In this document: piece after piece, positions 48,920-57,138 of the stretch
Position numbering within the stretch: the first letter of the stretch is position 1
Layout: the number at the start of each line of letters is the position of its first letter
Origin: Azoarcus olearius
GTDB lineage: Bacteria > Pseudomonadota > Gammaproteobacteria > Burkholderiales > Rhodocyclaceae
Direction of reading: 5' to 3'
DNA: 64,000 nucleotides
Assembly (NCBI RefSeq): GCF_001682385.1
Contig: NZ_CP016210.1
Location: 3,348,001 to 3,412,000, forward strand
Program-made: the position numbers and the translations under genes
The notes under the pieces: model-generated
What the model saw: only the letters and a program-made list of their open reading frames with translations
The model's database searches: none
Told to the model about the DNA's origin: nothing

Positions 48920-50044
48920 TTAGAAGCTGTGCTTCATGCCCACGGCGATACCACGCGTACCCACACCGCTCAGGCCCTGCGAGTTGCCCTTGGGGTTGAT
49001 GGTGAAGGCAGCGTTGGACTCGTTGCGGATCTGGGCGTAGTCGGCATACAGCTCGGTGCGCTTCGACAGCGCGTAGCGGGCGCCGATCGCCCACTTGCTG
49101 GCGTCGGCATCCGACAGCGTCTTGTCCTTGACCTGGCCATAGCTCGCCAGCAGGCGGGCGCGCTCGTTCAGCGGAACCTGCACGCCGACGAACCAGTTGC
49201 GGCGATCGTACTTCTCGTCGGTACCCAGGCCGCCCAGGTTGAAGCCGCCGAGGTCGATGTTGCCGCCGATCAGCGAATTCTTGTCACCCTTGATCACGTC
49301 ATACACACCGGAAACCTTGACCACGCCGAAGTCGTAGGAGGCGCCGGTCGTCAGCACGAACAGGCGGCCGCTGGAATAGCCGACGGCCTGGGTGGTTTCG
49401 TAGTCGAGATCGACGCTCAGCGGGCCGTTGGCGTAGATCAGGTTGGCGGAGAACAGGCGGTCGTCGCCCTTGTTGCCGCCCGGGGTCTTGGCCGGCACGT
49501 GCACGCCGTTGAGCGCGCCTTCTTCGGTCTGGGTGTTGGTCGAGGTCGCCAGGATCAGGGTGAAGCCGCTGAAGCTGGGGGAGATGTAGGCCAGCGCGTT
49601 GGCGGCGCGGTCGTACTGCGTGGTCATCGACGCGAAGTTGCCGACCGAGTAGTTGCCGAACGGGTTGTACTTGCCGTAGATGCCGTAGCGCAGACCGTCG
49701 AGGTAGCCCGCCACGACGGTACCGAAGCCGCCCGCCAGGCCCAGATACGAGCGGCCGGTGCTGAACGTGCTGCTCACGTCCGGATCCACCAGCATTTGCA
49801 GATCGAACACGGCCTTCATGCCGTTGCCCAGGTCTTCCGCACCCTTGAAGCCGATGTAGCTTTCCGAGGCAGCGCTTTCGAGCGCGCTCTGCTTCTTGCT
49901 GTTCGCGCCGGTCACCGCGCCGCTGCCGCCGCTGCGATGCATGTAACCCATGTCCATGTTGCCGTAGATGGTGACGTTGGTCTGGGCAAATGCAGCGCTG
50001 GAAGCAATGGCAGCAATCGCCATCGCGATGATTTTCTTCGTCAT
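48920..50044 (-). CDS. Outer-membrane general porin (betaproteobacterial Gram-negative porin family)
   Basis: 374 residues from the ATG at 50044 with GGAG upstream. Signal peptide MTKKIIAMAIAAIASSAAFA, mature start QTNVTIYGNMDMGY, SYIGFKGAEDLGNGMKAVFD and a C-terminal strand ending KHSF with terminal Phe. A 16-strand trimeric porin is expected (diffusion of small solutes). Lower GC and codon use typical of a highly expressed gene; a strong terminator and a 300-500 base AT-rich leader region fit high, regulated expression. Confidence 0.94.
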   Translation of the reverse strand: MTKKIIAMAIAAIASSAAFAQTNVTIYGNMDMGYMHRSGGSGAVTGANSKKQSALESAASESYIGFKGAEDLGNGMKAVFDLQMLVDPDVSSTFSTGRSYLGLAGGFGTVVAGYLDGLRYGIYGKYNPFGNYSVGNFASMTTQYDRAANALAYISPSFSGFTLILATSTNTQTEEGALNGVHVPAKTPGGNKGDDRLFSANLIYANGPLSVDLDYETTQAVGYSSGRLFVLTTGASYDFGVVKVSGVYDVIKGDKNSLIGGNIDLGGFNLGGLGTDEKYDRRNWFVGVQVPLNERARLLASYGQVKDKTLSDADASKWAIGARYALSKRTELYADYAQIRNESNAAFTINPKGNSQGLSGVGTRGIAVGMKHSF

Positions 50045-50582
50045 GGATCGTCTCCAGGTTTTTTTACTTGATGTCTGCTGCCGGACATCTCCAGTCCGGC
50101 AGCGCCCCCCAATGCCATTGCGGGAATGGCGCGGTGGGCAGTGCATGGCAACTACCGCGCCTGTGCCATCAAGCAGCACGCCAGGAAGACAAACCCATAT
50201 AAAACAAAAATTTAACAATTCATGCCATTCGGATTCAGCCCCCGTTTGATCACGATCTGCGCAGGGTGGACCGTAACGTTTTTATACACCTGCACCAGGA
50301 TGAAACGGACAGCGCCGCACTTCGCCGGCAGCACCCGGCGGTGTCGCCCGGGCGGCGTCGCCCCCTGAGCCTTAGAACAAGGGCATCAAATCAAAGTAAT
50401 TTACTTGTAAAAAACATTTAACTAAACTTTTTGCATCGACAGGCGGCATCCCTGTTCCACGATCAGGGCCAGCCGCCGGCAGGCAGTCCATCGGAGGAGA
50501 AGTGCCGACCGGCACCGGGAGAGTCCGCGGCGGCGGGAACCGCCAACCCCGCTGCCGTCACTTCCCAACCGAGAGACCGCCA
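50045..50582. other. AT-rich regulatory region between divergent porin and AraC genes
   Basis: About 540 bases without a gene. Two AT-rich patches (about 50190-50225 and 50390-50435) probably hold the promoters of the porin (minus) and the AraC gene (plus). A perfect 13-base palindrome AAGTAA-T-TTACTT lies at 50394-50406. A GTCCGGCAG / CTGCCGGAC-type dyad near 50070-50100 could be a porin leader hairpin. Confidence 0.5.
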
Positions 50583-51518
50583 ATGGACGCAGGTCGCAGC
50601 CCCATCCTCCGCATGCAGGAGACCCGCCACGACAGCTGGCGGGAGGCGGTGGCATCGCAGTTCCTGCCGCTGGACTTCGAGGTGGCGCGCAGCACCCGCT
50701 TCCATGGCCGCGCGCTGTGGGCGCAGGTGGACCAGGCGCGCGCCGCCGAAATCCGCATGTGCGAGCACCGCGTCACCCGCCAGCGCAGCCACCTCGCCGC
50801 CGCCGACGGCCCGGCGGTGAAGCTGCTGTGGCTGCTCAGCGGCAGCGGCCGGCTGCAGCAGAACGGCGGCGAGTGTTCGCTGCAGGCCGAGCGCTGGCTG
50901 TTCTACGACGCCATCCACCCCTACTCGCTGCAGCTGTCCGAAGACGCCCGCTTCATCTCCCTGCTTTACACCGGCGACAGCGCCGAGCGCTGGATGCGGC
51001 TGGCGCGCGACCTCGGCAGCGCACCGCGCCAGACCACCGGCCCGGCCCGCATCGCCCTGCTGGCGCTGCGCGGCGCGATGCGCGAACGCGACGGGCTGGA
51101 CGGGCTCGCCCAGCGCGCCCTGCTCGAATCGGTGCTGGCGCTGACCGAAAGCGCGCTGCGCACGGCCCTGCCCGAACAGGGCGGCCGCCAGCGCGACGCG
51201 CTGCGGCTGGTGGAAGCCCGCCGGTTCGTGCTGCAGCACCTTGCCAACGCCGAACTCGGCCCCGACGACATCGCCCGCGCGCTGCATGTGTCGCGCCGCA
51301 GCCTCTACAACCTCTTCGCCGAAGCCGGCCTGCGCCCGCGCGAGTTCGTCCGCAACCTGCGCCTGGAAAAAGCCTGCGAGGCACTCGCCCGCCCCGCTGG
51401 CGACAGCATCACCACGATCGCGCTCGACCACGGCTTCACCGACGCCGCCCACTTCAGCCGCAGCTTCCGCGAACGCTTCGGCGTCAGCCCGAGCGCCTAC
51501 CGCGGCCGGGGCGGCTGA
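50583..51518 (+). CDS. AraC-family transcriptional regulator
   Basis: 311 residues from the ATG at 50583. The N-terminal 190 residues are an AraC-binding-like (FeaR type) sensor domain; the C-terminus has the double helix-turn-helix (ADIARALHVSRRSLY-like stretch at about 235-255, and ITTIALDHGFTDAAHFSRSFRERFGVSPSAYR). Upstream of an outer-membrane channel, an aldehyde dehydrogenase and a quinoprotein alcohol dehydrogenase in the same direction, it is the likely activator of these in response to an alcohol or aldehyde. Confidence 0.9.
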   Translation: MDAGRSPILRMQETRHDSWREAVASQFLPLDFEVARSTRFHGRALWAQVDQARAAEIRMCEHRVTRQRSHLAAADGPAVKLLWLLSGSGRLQQNGGECSLQAERWLFYDAIHPYSLQLSEDARFISLLYTGDSAERWMRLARDLGSAPRQTTGPARIALLALRGAMRERDGLDGLAQRALLESVLALTESALRTALPEQGGRQRDALRLVEARRFVLQHLANAELGPDDIARALHVSRRSLYNLFAEAGLRPREFVRNLRLEKACEALARPAGDSITTIALDHGFTDAAHFSRSFRERFGVSPSAYRGRGG

Positions 51519-51699
51519 ACACCCGCCCGTCCGCGCGACCACCCGGCAGAGTTTCGCCGCCGTGCAGCCGGTGCACGGCCAGACATGCGTCCTGCACGCC
51601 ATGGCAAGCGCCGGGCCGATGCCCGCCCTAAGGTCTGTCCCACGCGGCATGCCGCGCCCACGACAAGACCACAGCGACACCTCCCCGGAGAAGCTCACC

Positions 51700-52680
51700 A
51701 TGACCACCCGCTCCCCCCGCCGCGCGCGCCTGGCCGCCGCGCTGGCCCTGCTCGCCGCAGGCGCCGCCGCACCGGCCGCCGCCAACGACCTGCCGGCGGT
51801 GAACCTCGGCCTCACCACCTTCATCGACGGCGCGCCGCCGGCCGGCCCCGGCTGGTATGTATCCGAGTACCTGCAGTACTACAGCGCCGACAAGCTGCGC
51901 GACAAGGACGGCAAGGCCGCACCGCTGCCCAGGCAGGACATCGAGGTCACCTCGCTGGTGTCGCAGGCGATCTGGATGTCCGCCGACACCCTGTGGGGCG
52001 CCCACTACGGCGTCACCCTGCTGCTGCCGGCGGTGCTGGACGCCCGCACCGACGACGGCCTGGGCAACGCGGCGCTGCCCAAGGGCAACACCGGCGTCGG
52101 CGACCTCATCGTCGGCCCCTTCCTGCAGTGGATGCCGGTGATGGGCGCCAACGGCCCCATCTTCGCCCACCGCTTCGAGATCGACGTCTCCTTCCCCACC
52201 GGCGAGTACGACAACGAGCGCAGCGTCAATCCCGGCGCCAACCACTGGACCATCAACCCCTACTGGTCCGGCACCTACTGGGTGACGCCCGACTGGACCG
52301 TGTCCACCCGCCTCTGGTACCTGTGGAGCGGCAAGAACACCGATCCCAATCCCAACGGCTATGCCGGCTACGGCGTCGCCAACGCCCGCGACATGCGCCC
52401 CGGCGAAGCCTTCCACATGAACTTCGCCACCGAGTACGCGGTGACGCCGCAGCTGCGCGTGGGCATCAATGGCTACTGGCTGAAGCAGATCACCGAGACC
52501 GAGGTGAACGGCCACGCGGTGTCCGGCAGCAAGGAACAGGTCTTCGGCATCGGCCCCGGCGTGCTCTACAGCTTCTCCCAGCAGGACCACCTGTTCTTCA
52601 ACGCCTACAAGGAAAGCCACGTGCGCAACCGGCCGGAAGGCGAGCGCTACGTGATCCGCTACGTCCATCACTTCAAGTAA
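51700..52680 (+). CDS. Outer-membrane channel of the phenol-meta-pathway (SphA-like) family
   Basis: 326 residues from the ATG at 51700 with GGAG nine bases upstream. Signal peptide ends near AAAND. The beta-strand-rich body (NLGLTTFIDGAPPAGPGWYV, FEIDVSFPTGEYDNE, INPYWSGTYWVTPDWTVSTRLWYLW) is that of the MetA_pathway_phenol family (PF13557-type) of outer-membrane proteins found beside genes for aromatic or alcohol catabolism. It ends in HHFK. Probably lets the substrate of the neighbouring dehydrogenases into the periplasm. Confidence 0.8.
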   Translation: MTTRSPRRARLAAALALLAAGAAAPAAANDLPAVNLGLTTFIDGAPPAGPGWYVSEYLQYYSADKLRDKDGKAAPLPRQDIEVTSLVSQAIWMSADTLWGAHYGVTLLLPAVLDARTDDGLGNAALPKGNTGVGDLIVGPFLQWMPVMGANGPIFAHRFEIDVSFPTGEYDNERSVNPGANHWTINPYWSGTYWVTPDWTVSTRLWYLWSGKNTDPNPNGYAGYGVANARDMRPGEAFHMNFATEYAVTPQLRVGINGYWLKQITETEVNGHAVSGSKEQVFGIGPGVLYSFSQQDHLFFNAYKESHVRNRPEGERYVIRYVHHFK

Positions 52681-52683
52681 GAC

Positions 52684-52720
52684 GCCGGCCCGCGCGCCGC
52701 CCGCCGGCGCGCGGGCCGGC
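52684..52720 (+). terminator. GC-rich hairpin between channel and aldehyde dehydrogenase genes
   Basis: Perfect 15-base stem GCCGGCCCGCGCGCC / GGCGCGCGGGCCGGC with a seven-base loop, then CGCCTTTA. It could terminate or attenuate transcription, or stabilise the upstream message. Confidence 0.6.
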
Positions 52721-52761
52721 CGCCTTTAGCCGCCAAGCCATCCCACGACGAGGAAATCGCG

Positions 52762-54222
52762 ATGTCCGCACCCACCTCCTACCCCAGCCGCAACTTCATC
52801 GCCGGCGAGTGGCGCGCCGCCACCTCCGGCGCCACCTTCGCCAAGCTCGCCCCCGCCTCCGGCGCGGTGCTGGCCGAGGTTGCCAACTCCGGCGCCGCCG
52901 ATGTGGATGCGGCGGTGGCCGCCGCCCGCGCTCAGTTCGACGGTGGCGAGTGGTCACGCCTGCCGGGCGCCGAACGCGGCCGCCTGCTCAACAAGCTGGC
53001 CGACCTGCTGGCGCGCGACGCCGAACGCTTCGCCCACATCCTGGCGCTGGAACAGGGCCGGCCGCTGATGGAAATGCGCATGCTGGACCTGCCGATGTCC
53101 ATCGACACCCTGCGCTACTTCGCCGGCTGGGCGGACAAGCTGGAAGGCCGCCAGATCCCCACCGCCGGCTTCATGGGCCGGCCGACGCTCAACTACACCA
53201 TTCGCGAAGCCATCGGCGTGGCCGCGCTGATCGTGCCGTGGAACGCGCCGCTGATGATCGGCATCTGGAAGCTGGCCCCGGCGCTGGCCGCCGGCTGCAC
53301 CGTGGTGCTCAAGCCTTCGGAAGACGCGCCGCTGGCGCTCACCGCGCTGGCAGGGCTGGTCGCAGAGGCCGGTTTCCCGGCCGGCGTGTTCAACCTGGTG
53401 AATGGCATGGGCCCGGAGGCCGGCGCCACGCTGGTGAAGCACCCCGGCGTGGACAAGATCAGTTTCACCGGCAGCACCGAAGTGGGCCGCATCATCGCCC
53501 GCGAGGCGGCGCCGCTGTTCAAGCGACTGACGCTGGAACTGGGCGGCAAGGCGCCGCAGATCATCTGCGCCGACGCCAACCTGGACGCCGCCATCATGGG
53601 CGTGGCCATGGGCCTGTTCGTGAACCAGGGCCAGACCTGCGCTGCCGGCACCCGCATCCTGGTGCATCGCAGCCGCTACGACGACGTGGTCGGCGCGCTT
53701 GCCGGCGCGGCCAAGTCGGTGACGCTGGGCGACCCGCTGGACGCCAACACCCGCATGGGCGCGCTGATCAACGCCCGCCACCGCGACCGCGTCACCGCCC
53801 TGATCCAGAGCGGCATCGCCGAAGGCGCCGCGCTGGTGGCCGGCGGCGAAGCGCTGCCCGAGAACGGCTTCTTCGTCCGCCCCACGGTGTTCGCCGGCGG
53901 CACGCCGCAGATGCGCATCATGCGCGAGGAAATCTTCGGCCCGGTCGGCGTGGTGGTGCCCTTCGACAGCGACGAGGAAGCCGTGCAACTCGCCAACGAC
54001 ACCCCCTTCGGCCTTTCCGCCTCGCTGTGGACGCAGGACATCGCCCGCGCACACACGCTGGCGCCCAAGCTGCGCGTCGGCGCGGTCGCCATCAACGGCT
54101 GGAGCCCGCTCGACGCGCGCCTGCCGTGGGGCGGCTACAAGGACTCCGGCGTGGGGCGCGATCTGTCGCGTACCGCGCTGGATGCTTATACGGAAGAGAA
54201 GGCGGTGTCGGTGGTGATGTGA
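52762..54222 (+). CDS. NAD(P)-dependent aldehyde dehydrogenase
   Basis: 486 residues, family length. Cofactor region VPWNAPLMIGIWKLAPALAAG and FTGSTEVG, general-base Glu in LELGGKAP, catalytic Cys in NQGQTCAAGTR, and EEIFGPV near the end. Oxidises the aldehyde made by the quinoprotein alcohol dehydrogenase downstream to the acid, in the cytoplasm. The specific substrate is not evident. Confidence 0.95.
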   Translation: MSAPTSYPSRNFIAGEWRAATSGATFAKLAPASGAVLAEVANSGAADVDAAVAAARAQFDGGEWSRLPGAERGRLLNKLADLLARDAERFAHILALEQGRPLMEMRMLDLPMSIDTLRYFAGWADKLEGRQIPTAGFMGRPTLNYTIREAIGVAALIVPWNAPLMIGIWKLAPALAAGCTVVLKPSEDAPLALTALAGLVAEAGFPAGVFNLVNGMGPEAGATLVKHPGVDKISFTGSTEVGRIIAREAAPLFKRLTLELGGKAPQIICADANLDAAIMGVAMGLFVNQGQTCAAGTRILVHRSRYDDVVGALAGAAKSVTLGDPLDANTRMGALINARHRDRVTALIQSGIAEGAALVAGGEALPENGFFVRPTVFAGGTPQMRIMREEIFGPVGVVVPFDSDEEAVQLANDTPFGLSASLWTQDIARAHTLAPKLRVGAVAINGWSPLDARLPWGGYKDSGVGRDLSRTALDAYTEEKAVSVVM

Positions 54223-54333
54223 GGGACTGGCTCCCTCCCGCCCCTCCGACGTTGCAGCGGGGATGATCGAGGAGTCGCGCGGCCCCGCTGGCGTGGCGGG
54301 GCGAGCGAAGACGCCCGAGCCGGCACCCACCTG

Positions 54334-54431
54334 CCCCCTCCCCTTCAAGGGGAGGGTTGGGGTGGGGATGGGGTAAGTGCGCGCGGAGACCAACCCCATC
54401 CCCCTCCTAGCCTCCCCCTTGAAGGGGGAGG
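54334..54431. repeat. Inverted pair of the dispersed palindromic repeat
   Basis: Left copy 54334-54374 (CCCCTCCCCTTCAAGGGGAGGG hairpin region plus TTGGGGTGGGGATGGGGT) and right copy 54392-54431 in reverse, 17 bases apart, sitting between the aldehyde dehydrogenase and the quinoprotein gene. They fill most of the 270-base gap. Confidence 0.88.
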
Positions 54432-54492
54432 AACAAGACCGACCGAACGCAACCGCCTCCAGCAGACCTCATCCCCAACGGAAAACAAATCC

Positions 54493-56604
54493 ATGACCCG
54501 CACAACGCTAGCCCTCACCCTGCTCCTCACCACCACCCCCACCCTCGCCGCCCCACCCGCCAACGTCGACGGGCAACGCATCGCCAGAATCGCCACCGGC
54601 GGCGAAGCCGCCAACTGGCTGTCCCACGGCCGCGGCTACGACGAGAAACGCTATTCCCCGCTGAAGAAGATCAACGACGCCAACGTCGGCAAGCTCGGCC
54701 TCGCCTGGACTCACAAGCTGGACATCGACATGGGCGTGGAGGCCACCCCCATCGTGGTCGATGGCGTGATGTACACCACCGGCCCCTACAGCATCGTCTA
54801 TGCGCTCGACGCGGTGAGCGGCAAGCTGCTGTGGAAGCACGACCCCAAGGTGCCCAAGGCGATGGCCGGCGAAGGCTGTTGCGGTCCGGTCAACCGCGGC
54901 GTCGCGGTGTGGAAGGGCAGGGTCTATGTCGGCACCTTCGACGGCCGGCTGGTGGCGCTCGACGCCGCCAGCGGCAAGCAGGTGTGGTCGGTGGATACCG
55001 TGCTCGACCATGCGAAGAGCTACACCATCACCGGCGCGCCGCGCATCGTCAAAGGCAAGGTGCTGATCGGCAACGGCGGCGCCGAGTTCGGCGTGCGCGG
55101 CTACGTCACCGCGTATGACGCGGAAACCGGCAAGCAGGCCTGGCGCTTCTTCACCGTGCCGGGCGACCCCAAGCTGCCGCCGGAAGACGACGCCATGGCG
55201 ATGGCGCTGAAGACCTGGTACGGCGACGGCTGGATCAAGTGGGGCGGCGGCGGCACCGTGTGGGATTCGATGTCCTACGACCCGGAGCTGAACCAGCTCT
55301 ACATCGGCGTCGGCAACGGCTCGCCCTTCAACTACCAGTTCCGCAGCAAGGGCAAGGGCGACAACCTGTTCCTGTCCTCGGTGGTGGCGCTAGACCCGGA
55401 CACCGGCAAATACATCTGGCACTACCAGACCACGCCCGCCGACCGCTGGGACTTCACCGCCGCGCAGCAGATGACGCTGGCCGACATCGAGATCGACGGC
55501 AAGGTCCGCAAGGTGCTGATGCAGGCGCCGAAAAACGGCTTCTTCTACGTGCTCGACCGGACCAATGGCCAGCTGATTTCGGCGAAGAACATCGTGCCGG
55601 TGAACTGGGCCAGCCACATCGACCTCGCCACCGGACGCCCGGTGCTGCTGCCGGACGCCGACTACGCCGACGGCGCCAAGCTGATCGCGCCGGCGATCAT
55701 CGGCGGCCACAACTGGCATCCGATGTCCTACAGCCCGGACACCGGCCTGGTCTACATCCCGGCGCAGGAAACCGCCGCCGCGCTGGAAGCGCAGAAGGAA
55801 CCGCTGTTCATCCCCAGCAAAGCGGTGGTGAACATCGGCCTCAACGTGCCCGACCTGCCGGAAGACCCGGCCATCGTCGACAAGATCAGCCAGTCCTGGC
55901 GCGGCCGCCTGGTCGCGTGGGACCCGGTGAAGCAGGAGGCGCGCTGGAGCCAGGAATACCGCACCATCTACAACGGCGGCACGCTCGCCACCGCCGGCAA
56001 CCTGGTGTTCCAGGGCACCGCCGACGGCCGCGTGGTGGCCTACGCCGCCGACAGCGGCAAACTGCTGTGGCAGTCGCCGGCCAACACCGGCGTGATGGCC
56101 GGTCCGGTCACCTTCGAAGTGAAGGGTGAGCAGTACGTCAGCTTCATGGCCGGTTGGGGCGGCACCTTCCCGCGCATCCTCGGCCCGCTGTCGCTGGCGG
56201 CCAAGGTGAAGCCGGAGTCGCGCATCCTCACCTACAAGCTCGGCGGCAAGGCCACGCTGCCGGCGGCAAAGTTCGACACCGTGCCGCTGCCGCCGCCCCC
56301 GCCGGTGACGCTGGAAGCCGACAAGATGCCGATGGCCCGCATGCTGTTCAACGGCTTCTGCGCCAACTGCCACGGCCTCAACGCGGTGAGCGGCGGCGTG
56401 GTGCCCGACCTGCGCTACCTCACCGCCGACAAGCACGCGCAGTTCAACGCCATCGTCGCCGGCGCGCGCGCCGAGCGCGGCATGCCCTCGCTCGCCAGCG
56501 CGCTGCTGCCCGAGCACATGGAGATGATTCACCAGTACATCGTGAAGCGGGCGAACGATCTGAAGGGGGAACTGGAGGCGGTGAAGGCAGCCGGGAAGCA
56601 GTAA
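54493..56604 (+). CDS. PQQ-dependent quinohaemoprotein alcohol dehydrogenase
   Basis: 703 residues with a signal peptide (cleavage near TLAAP). An eight-bladed propeller with the vicinal Cys pair GEGCCGPVN and the catalytic Asp in TPADRWDFTAAQ; the residue two after that Asp is Thr, not Asp, so it is the calcium-type and not the lanthanide (XoxF) type. A C-terminal cytochrome c domain follows with NGFCANCHG (haem c) and a late Met. Hence a type II soluble periplasmic alcohol dehydrogenase transferring electrons through haem c to azurin or cytochromes. The next gene probably imports its cofactor. Confidence 0.94.
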   Translation: MTRTTLALTLLLTTTPTLAAPPANVDGQRIARIATGGEAANWLSHGRGYDEKRYSPLKKINDANVGKLGLAWTHKLDIDMGVEATPIVVDGVMYTTGPYSIVYALDAVSGKLLWKHDPKVPKAMAGEGCCGPVNRGVAVWKGRVYVGTFDGRLVALDAASGKQVWSVDTVLDHAKSYTITGAPRIVKGKVLIGNGGAEFGVRGYVTAYDAETGKQAWRFFTVPGDPKLPPEDDAMAMALKTWYGDGWIKWGGGGTVWDSMSYDPELNQLYIGVGNGSPFNYQFRSKGKGDNLFLSSVVALDPDTGKYIWHYQTTPADRWDFTAAQQMTLADIEIDGKVRKVLMQAPKNGFFYVLDRTNGQLISAKNIVPVNWASHIDLATGRPVLLPDADYADGAKLIAPAIIGGHNWHPMSYSPDTGLVYIPAQETAAALEAQKEPLFIPSKAVVNIGLNVPDLPEDPAIVDKISQSWRGRLVAWDPVKQEARWSQEYRTIYNGGTLATAGNLVFQGTADGRVVAYAADSGKLLWQSPANTGVMAGPVTFEVKGEQYVSFMAGWGGTFPRILGPLSLAAKVKPESRILTYKLGGKATLPAAKFDTVPLPPPPPVTLEADKMPMARMLFNGFCANCHGLNAVSGGVVPDLRYLTADKHAQFNAIVAGARAERGMPSLASALLPEHMEMIHQYIVKRANDLKGELEAVKAAGKQ

Positions 56605-56625
56605 GGAGTATGGGGACGGGGGTAC

Positions 56626-56957
56626 TCCTCCCCTTTCAGGGGGGCGTAGCCGGGGTTTCGCAGAGCACCGCTCTGTGCCGCTGAGCGGCGGAGCGAAGAC
56701 TCCCGGGTTGGCCCATCTTGCTCCCTCCCCTTCAAGGGGGTGAAGCAGGGGTTTCGGCAAGCATTGCTTGCCGCCTGCTGAACGACGAAGCGAAGCCAAG
56801 GCTACCGGGTTGGGGTGGGGATGGGGTTGGCGCGGCGCGGAGCCTAACCCCATCCCCCTCCTAACCAGTAGTCTCGGCTTCGCCTCGCCACTCCGCCGGC
56901 GACCAAGTGATGCTTGCCGAAACCCCGCTCTCACCCTATTGCAGAGGAGGGAGCAAA
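56626..56957. repeat. Cluster of three long dispersed-repeat copies
   Basis: Two long-form copies in direct orientation (about 56626-56710 and 56721-56830), then one in reverse (about 56844-56957). Each has an end hairpin (CTCCCCTT/AAGGGG type), GGGGTTTCG, an inner hairpin (GCAGAGCACCGCTCTG or GGCAAGCATTGCTTGCC), a GAGCGAAG or GACGAAGCGAAGC block and a GGGTTGG(GG) tail. The remainder to 57138 holds an imperfect CTCATGA / TCATGAG hairpin (57012-57028) shortly upstream of the PqqU-like gene. Confidence 0.8.
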
Positions 56958-57138
56958 CCGCCCAGCCCCGGAGACCGTCGCTTCGGGAGCAAGCAACCAT
57001 CCCGCCCGCATCTCATGATTTTCATGAGGCGGGCACCGCGCTTTGACCGATGCCCGTCTCGGGGCGCCGCATTAGACTGCGGCCAAACGCTGCCGCGAGT
57101 GCGGCGGCCCATCACAAGACTGGAGACGAGAGGCCATC

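Noticed and set aside
54493-56604. Lanthanide-dependent (XoxF/PedH-type) alcohol dehydrogenase
   Set aside because: The residue two after the catalytic Asp is Thr (WDFT), not the Asp needed for lanthanide binding, and a fused haem c domain is present.
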